Shown here piece by piece: positions 26,031 to 34,764 of a stretch of 64,000 bases of DNA; position 1 is the stretch's first letter, and each line of letters begins with the position of its first letter. The notes beneath the pieces are model-generated. The model made no database searches and was not told where the DNA came from. It worked only from the letters and a program-made list of their open reading frames with translations. Where the stretch lies: positions 20,560-84,559 of the forward strand of contig CAZRAL010000004.1 in the NCBI GenBank assembly GCA_964598005.1, given 5' to 3'. Source of the DNA: CAZRAL01 sp964598005. Its GTDB lineage: Bacteria; Pseudomonadota; Gammaproteobacteria; Burkholderiales; Usitatibacteraceae. A program made the translations under genes and the position numbers.

Positions 26031-26840
26031 TTAAGCACGCATTCCCGTACCCATGCTGCGAACCGACTCCATAAATCGTTCGGTGATGTCGCGGATCTGC
26101 GCTGCTATTTTTAGCAGTCTTTCCTGTAGACCGGACAAATCGAAATTATGCTTGCCTAATTTGGCCTCTGCATCAGAGCCGGCCTCTATCAGTGCAGCCG
26201 CTTCCTGGTTAATATTTCGCAACATGGCGTTGCGTGTTTCCGGGTTGCGGATTCGAATGGCGTTATTGGCCGCCGCTTCCAGTGCATCCGTCGCGCGCTC
26301 GAAATGCTGCGTAAGCCGCTTGCTAACGATTGCGTCGGTCACATTTGTAACGTTTGCGTTGAGGACTCCACTGAATTCACTACGGGTCAACGTTGCGTTA
26401 CTGATGGCTGAAGCGACGCGGGCTTTTTCCCATGCGCCCAACGTCGCCCCGGTCAGCTTAATCGCGAGCCGTGCCGTATCAGCCACGCCATTCAAGCCAG
26501 CTCCGGCAAGAAGCGTTACCGCATCCAGGGCGTGAGGTGCACGAACCTGTGCTTCGCCTTTGGCATGTCCAGGATGCGTCGCTTTTGTTGGTTTGATGTG
26601 CGGATTTGCCGCCTCGCTTCCTGGAAGGGCGGCTTTATTCGGGCGCGTAATGGTCTGATCCGGCTTTGGTTGCGGTGCTGGCGTTCCGGTTCGGAGATTC
26701 GGTGCATTTGTCGCAGCATCAAATGCGTTTACGGGCACTGGCTGGGCGTCGTCGATGTGTTCATTCTCGGCTTGCTCCGCAAGTGCGCGCATCATTGCGA
26801 AAGTCAACTTACTTGATGGTACTTTTTGTTTATCAGTCAT
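26031..26840 (-). CDS. Hypothetical Ala-rich helical protein
   Basis: 269 residues from the ATG at 26840 (AGGTGA 5 bases upstream; the longer frame from 26879 would run into the preceding gene). The N-terminal third is Pro/Thr-rich and low-complexity (about 35-100). The rest is Ala-rich and predicted helical, with long stretches that could be coiled coil. No signal peptide or membrane segment. It lies 5 bases after the exported protein ending at 26845 and 6 bases before the topoisomerase. Not recognised. Confidence 0.6.
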   Translation of the reverse strand: MTDKQKVPSSKLTFAMMRALAEQAENEHIDDAQPVPVNAFDAATNAPNLRTGTPAPQPKPDQTITRPNKAALPGSEAANPHIKPTKATHPGHAKGEAQVRAPHALDAVTLLAGAGLNGVADTARLAIKLTGATLGAWEKARVASAISNATLTRSEFSGVLNANVTNVTDAIVSKRLTQHFERATDALEAAANNAIRIRNPETRNAMLRNINQEAAALIEAGSDAEAKLGKHNFDLSGLQERLLKIAAQIRDITERFMESVRSMGTGMRA

Positions 26841-26844
26841 AAAA

Positions 26845-28038
26845 TCACCTATTGACGGCCAGTGATGCCCGTTGCTCATCGAGCAAGGGCTTGAAGTAGG
26901 TTTTTGTCGTGGACGTGTTGATACCTGCCAGCAAACCGATCATTGTTTCGTTCTGCCGATACAGCTGCGCCTGCATATAAAGTTGTGCCGCCTGCATCAG
27001 CGCGATTTCTTTTTGCACCTGCATAGGATGATCCAGGGATGCCATTAAGACATACCAATCCGGCGATGAATAACGTCTTGTGGTTTCGAGCATCATTAGC
27101 TCACGCCACGAAATATCCTGTCGATTGCCAAGTTTCCTTGCGTAATCAGGCGCGATCTTTTGCCACTGGGATGAAGCGGCAGTACCCAATCCTACAACCG
27201 GTGTGCTCGCCGCAAGAATTTCGCCTGCCGCAGTGGTCGAGAGACTCAGGCGGGCGGCTTCGGCAAGTTGATAAGCGTGGTAAGCCCGCCCCACACCCGT
27301 GTTCAGCTCGCCATTGGTAAGGTTTGGTGTGTTGATCGGGTTGAACGCGTTATCGATGTAGCGGCGCGCCGCATGGATTTGGTTATCATTGAAAGTAAGA
27401 TTTGCATAGGTTGAACCCCCTGGTATGAAAGCATTCACAGCTTGTTGAGCGCCATGAATCAGGGTGGAAAAAGAAATGTCTCCATTCGGGGCAAAATTCG
27501 ATTCAGCTTTTGCGCGCCGCAGCTGCACATCCTGCGCGCCGGCAAAACTTCGATAGTGATTGTCGAAAATGGAAGCAAGATCGGAATTGACGGTATTAGA
27601 AGATAGCGAGGCTGCGGCCATACGATGTGATTCGATTACCTCATATCCTGATTTTGCCGCCTGTGCGGGTGCGATATGGGAAGCCATCGTTGCGCTAATG
27701 CAACCATTGGGCAGTTGCGCTGTACGTGAAACGACCTCGAGAGCTTCCTTTTGTTGCGCCAGTTTTACATTCACCTGATTCTGGTAGTCGGAGAGATCGG
27801 CAATCCCGGAGAGTTGTGTTTTTAGGCCTTCGTTGATTCCATGACCTAATTGCGCCATTGTTGATCCCGTCAATTGCTTGACATAGGTCATAAATCCGCC
27901 AGTGGGATCAAAAAATGATGTAAGGGCCTGTGTGAAAGCTTGAATTAATCCGCCAATATCGAGCGATGCCCCACGGACAGGCACCGATCCCATCGCAATC
28001 ATTAAGCCGATTAAAATAGCAACGAGCGAACGCATCAT
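26845..28038 (-). CDS. Exported conjugation-associated protein, unknown
   Basis: 397 residues from the ATG at 28038, which overlaps the upstream stop as ATGA and begins a clean signal peptide (MMRSLVAILIGLMIAMGSV...RGA). The mature part is Ala/Gln-rich and helical, with only two or so Cys, and ends with repeated 'ALMQAAQLYMQAQLYRQNETMIGLLAGI'. Such long helical periplasmic proteins occur in conjugation clusters, but I cannot assign it. It belongs to a set with the two exported proteins just upstream. Confidence 0.65.
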   Translation of the reverse strand: MMRSLVAILIGLMIAMGSVPVRGASLDIGGLIQAFTQALTSFFDPTGGFMTYVKQLTGSTMAQLGHGINEGLKTQLSGIADLSDYQNQVNVKLAQQKEALEVVSRTAQLPNGCISATMASHIAPAQAAKSGYEVIESHRMAAASLSSNTVNSDLASIFDNHYRSFAGAQDVQLRRAKAESNFAPNGDISFSTLIHGAQQAVNAFIPGGSTYANLTFNDNQIHAARRYIDNAFNPINTPNLTNGELNTGVGRAYHAYQLAEAARLSLSTTAAGEILAASTPVVGLGTAASSQWQKIAPDYARKLGNRQDISWRELMMLETTRRYSSPDWYVLMASLDHPMQVQKEIALMQAAQLYMQAQLYRQNETMIGLLAGINTSTTKTYFKPLLDEQRASLAVNR

Positions 28039-28559
28039 GGATTCAGGAAGGCATTGATGTTGGCTCTCATGCGCTGCCACCAATTTTGATCTGAAATATT
28101 GGGCACGCTTTGTCCAATCACGCTCGGCACCAGCGGCCCCCCCGTTTGCGATAGATTCGCTTGCAACACACCAGGAATTTGCGGCAGTTTCACATCGTAA
28201 ATCGGTCTTGTAAGGCTTTGCCAACGATTTGCTACCTGACCACAGAACCGGTCAATCTTCTGATTGATTAATCCGGTGAGAAACCCCAAGGGGTCCATGG
28301 CAACAAATATGGACGGTAAATTGAGCAGATTATCGATACACGCAGCGGTACGCGCGGCGGCTGGTCGCAATAAGGTGGTGTTTATACGTTCGACAGCCCG
28401 GTCGACAGCCGCGGATTGGGCAGTGGACATGGCCGCATTGATGGACAGGGAACATCCTTGCGCATCGATGTCACTGGACGGTGTGATCTGAGGCGTGCCG
28501 AAACTGGCATGGGTGGCATCAATTGACAAGGCGATGATAAGGACAATGATTCGACTCAT
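28035..28559 (-). CDS. Exported protein of unknown function
   Basis: 174 residues. Signal peptide of about 18 residues (cleavage near THA-SF), four Cys in the mature protein (QGCSL, AACIDN, RFCGQV). A middle hydrophobic stretch 'PLGFLTGLINQKIDRFCGQVANRWQ' is suggestive of an amphipathic or membrane-bound segment. AAGGAA lies 7 bases upstream of the start. Translationally coupled to the next gene. Not recognised. Confidence 0.65.
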   Translation of the reverse strand: MSRIIVLIIALSIDATHASFGTPQITPSSDIDAQGCSLSINAAMSTAQSAAVDRAVERINTTLLRPAAARTAACIDNLLNLPSIFVAMDPLGFLTGLINQKIDRFCGQVANRWQSLTRPIYDVKLPQIPGVLQANLSQTGGPLVPSVIGQSVPNISDQNWWQRMRANINAFLNP

Positions 28560-28599
28560 AAATTAGTTCCTTTCTAAGCTTGTTTGTTTGCGTTCATAT

Positions 28600-29055
28600 T
28601 TACGTCGCAGGATTAGCCTGGGCTGCTCCAACAGACGACCCCGGGAAATAAGTCGTGAGTTCGCTGGTCAGATTGATTGTGGAAGTATCGATTGCAACAT
28701 CGCGCCAGGAGGCCAATTCAGGTGGCAAACCGAAACGCTGCCGAGCTGCTTCGATCAACATCAATACAGTAGTTGCTGCCGCTTGTGCACCCTTGATGTC
28801 GACCCGTTCACCGATCAGCGCGATGTTTAACGGTACAACTGTAAAAGGTGATATCGACAAGCCAATTTCTGCCGCCATCCGAGAAGCATCCCGTACAAAC
28901 AAGGGCAAAATTCCGTCGTCTTCAAAAAGCAAATGAGGTGCAACTCCCTCCCCCGTATCGTCGCAAAAACGTACTCCGGCAGCCTCAAAACAGGAAGCAA
29001 CCAGCGAGCCAAGACCAGTAACGCAAAGTAAAGTCATAACCAGAATTGTAGGCAA
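28600..29055 (-). CDS. Exported or lipoprotein-like hypothetical
   Basis: 151 residues from a TTG at 29055, or 145 from the ATG at 29037. The N-terminus is hydrophobic and ends LVASC, which resembles a lipobox, though no basic residues precede it. The rest has no recognised motif. First gene of the leftward set that starts beside the probable origin. Confidence 0.5.
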   Translation of the reverse strand: MPTILVMTLLCVTGLGSLVASCFEAAGVRFCDDTGEGVAPHLLFEDDGILPLFVRDASRMAAEIGLSISPFTVVPLNIALIGERVDIKGAQAAATTVLMLIEAARQRFGLPPELASWRDVAIDTSTINLTSELTTYFPGSSVGAAQANPAT

Positions 29056-29171
29056 TTTTATATAATATTACCATAATTTTGCTTCACGTCTTGATAAGCT
29101 TTTACAACAGATGATTAACATCTAGGCTGTAAGCTATCCCGCCATGAGTCGGGCTGTGGATAAGTTCAAAT

Positions 29172-29313
29172 AAACCCTGGAACTATAGTTCAGCGGTCAA
29201 ATTTTATTTGAAAAATCAATAAGATAATAAACCCCGGCATTATGGTTCAGGGGTTTATTTTTCCCCGTTAAATCAACTATTTAAGAAACCCCGGAATCCT
29301 GATTCAGGGGTTT
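29172..29313. repeat. Three dyad repeats with 57-base period
   Basis: Copies of about 28 bases at 29172-29199, 29229-29256 and 29286-29313. Copies 2 and 3 start AAACCCCGG and end TTCAGGGGTTT, forming 7-bp arms around a 14-base centre. Copy 1 has a degenerate right arm but a perfect 12-base inner dyad at 29180-29191. The 29-base spacers share a TAAATCAA-like core, so the real unit is 57 bases. Confidence 0.85.
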
Positions 29314-29466
29314 GAAGGCGTGTCTTATATATAAAGTGTATTTAATACCTTTATATAAAGTAATACTCATAAATAAAGAATTTACTTAAATTTAAAGTAT
29401 GGCCCTGGTATTTGAAAAAATTGCCCTCAAAGCAACTGAAACGGGTCAGTCTACCCACGATCCACC

Positions 29467-29502
29467 ATACAGATGTGAACTATTCAAATACAGATGCGAA
29501 CT
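29467..29502. repeat. 15-base direct repeats at 21-base spacing
   Basis: ATACAGATGTGAACT at 29467-29481 and ATACAGATGCGAACT at 29488-29502 differ at one base. The 21-base period (two helical turns) is typical of iterons or of binding sites for one protein on one face of the DNA. They lie about 200 bases before the initiator start and could be its autoregulatory sites. Confidence 0.75.
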
Positions 29503-29697
29503 CCGCATTGACATGCTAGGCCCGGCCGGTAATATTAACTTTAGATAACCATGTATTGACGCCCTACGCTTTGTTGGGAATAATTGAATTGTGGTTATCA
29601 GATAAAATATTTCCCGAATTCCTGACTGAGACAAACTGATGAAACCTGATGCATGTGCAGCCCCTGCTGATCGCGGGTCTGGCCGCAAAGGACAACC

Positions 29698-30540
29698 ATG
29701 AGCGTAGCGCTAATGACGGCTGCATGGTTGACCGCGCTGCGCCCAGCTTCCAAGTTGGTGCTGCTTGCGGTTGCAGACATTGCCTCTGATGACGGTTTAT
29801 GTCAGCCGACGATAGCCATGATCGCCAAAAAGACCAGTATGTCTCCCCGCTATGTACGGATCAACCTTGCCTATCTTGAGGAAAAAAAATACCTGCTCCG
29901 AGAATCCCAACTGGGCTTTGAAAATCTATTCCGTTTGCATCCCTTCAATGGCTGGGAAGATTTTGTCAGCGGAAAAGCCAGCCCCAATATTCCCTTGCAA
30001 TCGCAAAAGCGCAAACATGGACGGCCTACCAAAGCTGAAATCGAGGCACGTAACACGGCGATGAATTTCAAGACATCGCCAGACTCCATAGCAGCGTCAT
30101 CTTCATCAGCATTATCTACACCACGGCCTGTTGCAATTCCTTATGTTGAGCAGCCCAAGTTTACACTTCGTTCGCCTTTGGCCAACTCGAAACCGGCTAA
30201 CGAGCCTCTCGCCGACCCCTATCTGTTGCCGCTCCGAAACGGCGAGGGCACAGTCGATCTCGCTGCCTGTCGCCAACAATATCAGGCTGCATTCCCCACG
30301 CTCGATATCGATAAAGAGCTGAAGTTAATGGTGGTGTGGGCAAATGCCAATCCGCGCAAGCGAAAAACCCGATCAGGCATTGATCGTTTCATATCCCGTT
30401 GGCTGGCCAGTACGTTGCATACGCAAGCAAACCGCCGCATATGGGACACCCATCGAGACGGCATGCATCGACGCAGCTTTTCGAATGTAAACGATAAACC
30501 TGGACTGAAACAAAATGCCGACGGAAGCTACCAGTTTTGA
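29698..30540 (+). CDS. Replication initiator-like protein with N-terminal winged helix
   Basis: 280 residues. The N-terminal 90 residues ('LRPASKLVLLAVADIASDDGLCQPTIAMIAKKTSMSPRYVRINLAYLEEKKYL') form a winged-helix domain of the kind in phage O/DnaT-like and plasmid initiators. The middle is a Ser/Pro/Thr-rich linker (about 105-175). The C-terminal part (about 195-280) has DnaD/DnaT-like helical character. It sits between the repeat-rich gap and a DnaC-like gene, the O-P arrangement of theta replicons. A transcriptional regulator is the main alternative. Confidence 0.65.
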   Translation: MSVALMTAAWLTALRPASKLVLLAVADIASDDGLCQPTIAMIAKKTSMSPRYVRINLAYLEEKKYLLRESQLGFENLFRLHPFNGWEDFVSGKASPNIPLQSQKRKHGRPTKAEIEARNTAMNFKTSPDSIAASSSSALSTPRPVAIPYVEQPKFTLRSPLANSKPANEPLADPYLLPLRNGEGTVDLAACRQQYQAAFPTLDIDKELKLMVVWANANPRKRKTRSGIDRFISRWLASTLHTQANRRIWDTHRDGMHRRSFSNVNDKPGLKQNADGSYQF

Positions 30541-31393
30541 ACAACCACAATTGCAGCGCACATGGCCTTCTTCCAATAAGGTGGTGCTGCAATTTGAAGA
30601 CCGGGAAGAGAGGTGTCTCACCCACGGCATATTCAAATCAAAAAGGCTGCTGATCGGGGGTACGAGGCCCTCAGGCCCCTGGAGTCGATGTCCAGCCTGC
30701 GTGGAGATGCAGGTCGCCCAAGACAAAGCAGCGACGCACCAGGCCCAGCTTACGCGAACAAAAGATCAACAGGCCCAAGGGTACGCAGCGGCGATAGGCC
30801 AGGCGGGGATACCGCCACGGTTTATCAATGAATCGTTTGATAGTTACGTTATAGAAAACGGTTCCCCTGAAAGCAATCAGCAACGCCTTATCCTTCAGTC
30901 GCTACAGGATTACGTCCGCGAGTTCGAGATGCGTAAAGCACGTGGAACGTCACTCATTTTAGCGGGACTGACTGGAACGGGAAAAACGCATTTGGCATGC
31001 AGCCTTGTCAACCGATTAGTGCAGCAGCAGCACAGTGCTGCCTATATCACTGCCGGTGAATTGGTTCAATCAATCAAGGATTGTTGGCACCGGCATTCCA
31101 TCCGAAGTGCAGGTTACGTCATCAACCGATTTGCAACTTTTGATTTTCTGGTGATCGACGATGTTGGCGATGAGCCGCCAGCAGCCAAGTCAGATTTGTT
31201 TTCGATAATTAACAAGCGATATTTGAATGTAAAACCGACCTGCCTTGTCACCAATCTTCCTCTCCTCACGGCGAACCCCGGCGAAAACACTTTGATCTCT
31301 TGGCTTGGCGTACCAGCGATTGATCGGCTACGAGAAAATGGCGGTTTTGCGCATAAATTTGAATGGGCAAGTTATCGCAGGAGACCCCGATGA
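30515..31393 (+). CDS. DnaC-like helicase loader
   Basis: 292 residues. N-terminal Cys cluster (Cys34, Cys59, Cys62 in 'CLTHG...WSRCPAC') and AAA+ domain with Walker A GLTGTGKTH (151-159), Walker B 'FDFLVIDDVGDE' (about 209-220) and sensor 'TCLVTNL'. Matches DnaC/IstB-type loaders. It overlaps the initiator gene by 26 bases and its stop overlaps the dotI start as ATGA, so replication and transfer genes are translationally linked here. Confidence 0.85.
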   Translation: MPTEATSFEQPQLQRTWPSSNKVVLQFEDREERCLTHGIFKSKRLLIGGTRPSGPWSRCPACVEMQVAQDKAATHQAQLTRTKDQQAQGYAAAIGQAGIPPRFINESFDSYVIENGSPESNQQRLILQSLQDYVREFEMRKARGTSLILAGLTGTGKTHLACSLVNRLVQQQHSAAYITAGELVQSIKDCWHRHSIRSAGYVINRFATFDFLVIDDVGDEPPAAKSDLFSIINKRYLNVKPTCLVTNLPLLTANPGENTLISWLGVPAIDRLRENGGFAHKFEWASYRRRPR

Positions 31394-32025
31394 GCAATGT
31401 CCCGCTTTCGGTCGAAACCGCACTGGTCAACGTTAAGGAAACGAACAAGGTCAACGATAAGCTCATCAAGATAGCGATATGGCTTGCAATATCGAATGTC
31501 CTCGCCATGGTCGTTGTCTTGATACTGGCAACGCGCGCACCCATCGAGCGTTATTTCGGTACGGGAAGTGACGGGCGCATCATTCCGGTGCAACCCACCA
31601 GCAAGCCGCTGGTGTCCCGCAACGACGTATCCACGTTCGCAGCGCTTGCGTTCGGCACCATCTATGGCTACGACTTTGTGAACTGGCGACGGCAAATTGA
31701 TTCATCCGCATCGTACTTCACACAAGCCGGCTTTCAAGGGTACCTCCAGGAATTGGAGCGCTCAGGCAATTTAGACACACTGCGGACGAAGAAACTTGTT
31801 GCCACAGCAACCGTAACGGGTGCGGTAGTCGTGACCAAAGAAGGGCTGGTAGGGGATGTATATCAATGGGAAGTGGAATTTCCTGCCCTGCTTTCGTACC
31901 AGTCGGCGTCAGAGACCTTTAAGCAGGACATTTTTGTCACTATGCGCGTCGTACGCCTGCCATCCGGCCTGAATATGCGCAGCATCGGCGTTGACTACAT
32001 TCAACTCAATCGTACCAAACTCTGA
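31390..32025 (+). CDS. dotI: DotI/TraM (IcmL), inner-membrane T4BSS protein
   Basis: 211 residues from the ATG at 31390 (ATGA overlap with the loader gene; a longer frame starts at 31363). One membrane helix at about 26-47, then the periplasmic NTF2-like VirB8-type domain ('TFAALAFGTIYGYDFVNWRRQIDSSASYFTQAGFQGYLQELERSGNL'), the IcmL signature. Forms the inner-membrane platform with DotG. Confidence 0.9.
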   Translation: MSNVPLSVETALVNVKETNKVNDKLIKIAIWLAISNVLAMVVVLILATRAPIERYFGTGSDGRIIPVQPTSKPLVSRNDVSTFAALAFGTIYGYDFVNWRRQIDSSASYFTQAGFQGYLQELERSGNLDTLRTKKLVATATVTGAVVVTKEGLVGDVYQWEVEFPALLSYQSASETFKQDIFVTMRVVRLPSGLNMRSIGVDYIQLNRTKL

Positions 32026-32028
32026 AAA

Positions 32029-32622
32029 ATGAAAGATAGAACAACTATGCTTTTCAATCAGCCAGAAGGCGATTCTGCTAATTCGCCATCATTCATTCTT
32101 GTTTCCGCATTGCACGCGCTTGGTGCGCTGGGGCAGGGCGACGATGGCGTTGATTCCGGCACCATACAGGATGTCATGGCTACCGTCGACCATGCCTCCG
32201 CGCACGAAATTGAAACCCTTCTGTTGTCGCCAAACTATATGAGCGACTGGGCACAAGCTTATGCGGATGCCGATTCGGGTACCGAAACGCCAACCGATAT
32301 TTGGCGCCGTGCACTTTCCCTATTGCTGCTGGCGCCATTTGCAATCAATGAACAGATACTCGATCGTGTAATGGAACATCTGCAAATCGTGCATGAACAC
32401 CTGTCGCGCCGCGATTGGGATACGTTGATGCTGCACACCGGCGAACTTCCGTATTCAGACTCGCCATTGTCGCGCCGCACCAAATACCTGCTTCGTGCCG
32501 CACATCCTGATTCTTTAGATTACGGCTTGCATCGCTTTATTCTTGAAGATTTGCCGATTTTTTGTGGCGGGAATGACGCCGAAGCCTCTACTTCCGCCAG
32601 TGTATCGGCTGAACTTCCATGA
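32029..32622 (+). CDS. Hypothetical protein between dotI and dotH
   Basis: 197 residues, acidic, mainly helical, no signal peptide or membrane helix. Pattern 'EIETLLLSPNYMSDWAQAYADADSG' and 'DILDRVMEHLQIVHEHLSRRDWDTLM' suggests alpha-helical repeats. Its stop overlaps the dotH start as ATGA. R64 places traM and traN side by side, so this is an insertion relative to that order. Could be a cytoplasmic adaptor. Not recognised. Confidence 0.6.
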   Translation: MKDRTTMLFNQPEGDSANSPSFILVSALHALGALGQGDDGVDSGTIQDVMATVDHASAHEIETLLLSPNYMSDWAQAYADADSGTETPTDIWRRALSLLLLAPFAINEQILDRVMEHLQIVHEHLSRRDWDTLMLHTGELPYSDSPLSRRTKYLLRAAHPDSLDYGLHRFILEDLPIFCGGNDAEASTSASVSAELP

Positions 32623-33599
32623 GACATAGCCTAATCTGTTTCATCTCACTCATCGCTACGGCAAATGCCTTTGCACAGGGCTACTCGCCTTACCCGAATG
32701 GCGGATCAGGCACCAACACTACTCCATCTGTGTCTCAAGCGTCACAGCCGATAGCGACACAAGGCGCGACCGTTGCATCCGAGGGAGATCGAAAAAAAGC
32801 GTTTGAGGCAATCCGGCAGACTGCAAGCCCATTAACACCAGAACAAATCCGCGAATTATCGATAATTATTGATGCGACTGATCGAGCAAAGGCGCAAGCG
32901 CGTCCACAACCCAAGCCGGTCATTGGTTCAATAACGGTCGATTCTTCGCCGGGGGCAACGCCCCCAATCATCCGGCTTTCTGACGGACATGAAACAACAA
33001 TTGTTTTCCTGGATGGCCATGGCGTGCCATGGCCCATACGTGCCTGGCGGAATGGTGACGAACGTGCGTTTCTCGTCGTCAACCCGTTAGCGGAAACCGC
33101 GCAAGGCGGAGCCGGGTCGAGTATGGCGCGCTCAAATATGCTCAATATCGGACTCAAGGATGAAAAATACTCGTCTGGCAGCCTCGCCGTTTTTTTGCAA
33201 GACGCGTCCTCTCCAATCACATTCACATTGACGTCGCGTCAGCGCGAGGTAGATTATCGAGTCGATATCAGAGTACTTGGCCGCTCCCCGCTGGCGACGC
33301 CTGCGGTGATTGCGGGCACTGGGGACAATGGCGTCATTCCTGAATTGGTTGACGTATTAGCGCAACTACCTCCTAAGGGTGCACACATCATCCCTACCCA
33401 GAACAAAGAGGTACAAGTTTGGGAATACAACGGCGTGTACCTGGTCCGCACGCCGTTCCGTATGATCTCACCCGCTTGGAACGGGCAGCAGATGAGTGCA
33501 GACGGCATGATGGCCTATCGCATCCCGCCTACTCCACTCATCATCGCTTCGCGTGAGGGGAAACTTGTGCAAATTGTTATTGGAGAGGGCATACAGTGA
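32619..33599 (+). CDS. dotH: DotH/TraN (IcmK), outer-membrane core protein
   Basis: 326 residues with a signal peptide (cleavage near AFA-QG). A Pro/Thr/Ser-rich stretch precedes 'TPEQIRELSIIIDATDRAKAQ', then the C-terminal domain 'PIIRLSDGHETTIVFLDGHGVPWPI' to 'TSRQREVDYRVDIRVLGRSP', the VirB9/IcmK-like pattern. Starts over the previous stop (ATGA) and ends over the dotG GTG start (GTGA). Confidence 0.9.
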   Translation: MRHSLICFISLIATANAFAQGYSPYPNGGSGTNTTPSVSQASQPIATQGATVASEGDRKKAFEAIRQTASPLTPEQIRELSIIIDATDRAKAQARPQPKPVIGSITVDSSPGATPPIIRLSDGHETTIVFLDGHGVPWPIRAWRNGDERAFLVVNPLAETAQGGAGSSMARSNMLNIGLKDEKYSSGSLAVFLQDASSPITFTLTSRQREVDYRVDIRVLGRSPLATPAVIAGTGDNGVIPELVDVLAQLPPKGAHIIPTQNKEVQVWEYNGVYLVRTPFRMISPAWNGQQMSADGMMAYRIPPTPLIIASREGKLVQIVIGEGIQ

Positions 33600-34735
33600 C
33601 CGAATCTGCTGCCTCTTCGTATCCCATAAAAGCCACTTTATCGGGAGCGATGAAAAACAGCTTGCCCCTGCGCGTTGCGGTATTCGCGGGCGGCGGGCTT
33701 GCTGTTGTCGCGTTTGTTATCGGCATTGTAGTTTGGCGTAAGGGCGATGCGGGTGCGCCCGTTACGACCGGTCAGGTCAATGTCCCATCGGCACCCGCTG
33801 TATCGAGTGTTCCCGGTTCCGCAAACTCAACAGAAGTCTACGATAATGCAGTCACGCTCGACAATGAGCGGCGGGCAAAGGAAGCCAGAGAGCAGGGCAC
33901 CTCGAACATTCCAACGATGACATCCAGAGATCGTGTCAACGAGAGGACAGTGCCCGCGGCAACAGTGACCCAATCAGGCAGCCCAGACAATTCTGCGGCG
34001 ATGGCAAACTTAATGGCTGAGCAGTTTGGACGGCTGGTCGCGGATTGGCGACGTGCTGGGGCGGGGGGAGGTAATGTCATTGTTGTGCCCCCTGCCACTG
34101 CGTTGAGCAACACGGTTCCCGCAACCGAGACCCAGGCAACCAAGCCTTCTGCCGCCATGGTGCGAATTCCTGCGGGAAGACGATGGATCGCACGGCTCAA
34201 TGACGAACTGGTATCTACTCGGCTAGGTTACCCGACAACGGCCACCATCCTCGCTGGTGAGATGGATGGTGCCACCCTGCTTTCATCCGTGCAGCGTGCA
34301 ACCAATGATCGAATTGCGATTACGTTTAATGCAATCCTTCCCAAAGGCGCCAGCAAGAGCATCCCCCTTTCTGCTGAAGCCGTTGATGTAAACGGATTGG
34401 GAGGTGGTGTTGCCACGGATGTCGACCATCATACCTTTGCCAATGTGGTGGGGACAGCGATGGCTGTGGGACTAGGCGCGTATGCAACCGGACTTACCCG
34501 CACCCAACAGCAAATAGGCGTCGGCGCCAACGGAGGAGTGGTAACAGCGGATACTGGCTTCGATACAGCGCGCGCACGCGATTATGCGTTTGCACAAAGT
34601 GGCGCGGCAGTGGCGCAACGTGTTCAGGCACTGGGCAACCAGCCCCCCACCATCACCGCCACGAGCGGCACGCTGATCGGGGTGGTGGTAACAGTCGATG
34701 TCGAATTTCCTCTTGTTGCCTCGCCATTGCGGTAA
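33596..34735 (+). CDS. dotG: DotG/TraO (IcmE), VirB10-like core protein
   Basis: 379 residues, GTG start with GGAGAGGG upstream. One membrane helix (about 26-47), long low-complexity linker, and a C-terminal VirB10/TrbI-like domain ('VRIPAGRRWIARLNDELVSTRLGYPTTATILAGEMDGATLLSSVQ...ITATSGTLIGVVVTVDVEF'). Much shorter than Legionella IcmE (over 1000 residues) and close to R64 TraO in size: the pentapeptide-like repeat region is absent. Confidence 0.9.
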   Translation: MTESAASSYPIKATLSGAMKNSLPLRVAVFAGGGLAVVAFVIGIVVWRKGDAGAPVTTGQVNVPSAPAVSSVPGSANSTEVYDNAVTLDNERRAKEAREQGTSNIPTMTSRDRVNERTVPAATVTQSGSPDNSAAMANLMAEQFGRLVADWRRAGAGGGNVIVVPPATALSNTVPATETQATKPSAAMVRIPAGRRWIARLNDELVSTRLGYPTTATILAGEMDGATLLSSVQRATNDRIAITFNAILPKGASKSIPLSAEAVDVNGLGGGVATDVDHHTFANVVGTAMAVGLGAYATGLTRTQQQIGVGANGGVVTADTGFDTARARDYAFAQSGAAVAQRVQALGNQPPTITATSGTLIGVVVTVDVEFPLVASPLR

Positions 34736-34764
34736 CAATATAACTTATAAGCATTGGATAAATT

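Larger units (their letters stand above)
29056..29697. other. Probable replication origin (oriV)
   Basis: This 642-base gap has no gene. It contains, in order: an AT-rich promoter-like stretch (29056-29085), a perfect DnaA box TGTGGATAA (29155-29163), three dyad repeats with an exact 57-base period (29172, 29229, 29286), an AT-rich stretch with very few G or C (about 29325-29400), and a 15-base direct repeat with 21-base spacing (29467 and 29488). The replication initiator gene starts at 29698 and a DnaC-like loader follows. This is the layout of an iteron-type or initiator-bound plasmid origin. Origin activity is inferred. Confidence 0.7.

Noticed and set aside
29172..29313. CRISPR-like array
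   Set aside because: Only three dyad repeats with related, not unique, spacers and no cas genes; origin repeats fit better.
34738..34751. TATAACTTATAAGC shared between the dotG-dotF gap and the pilS leader
   Set aside because: A 14-base AT-rich match in two leaders could be a common operator but is also likely by chance; no third copy was noticed.
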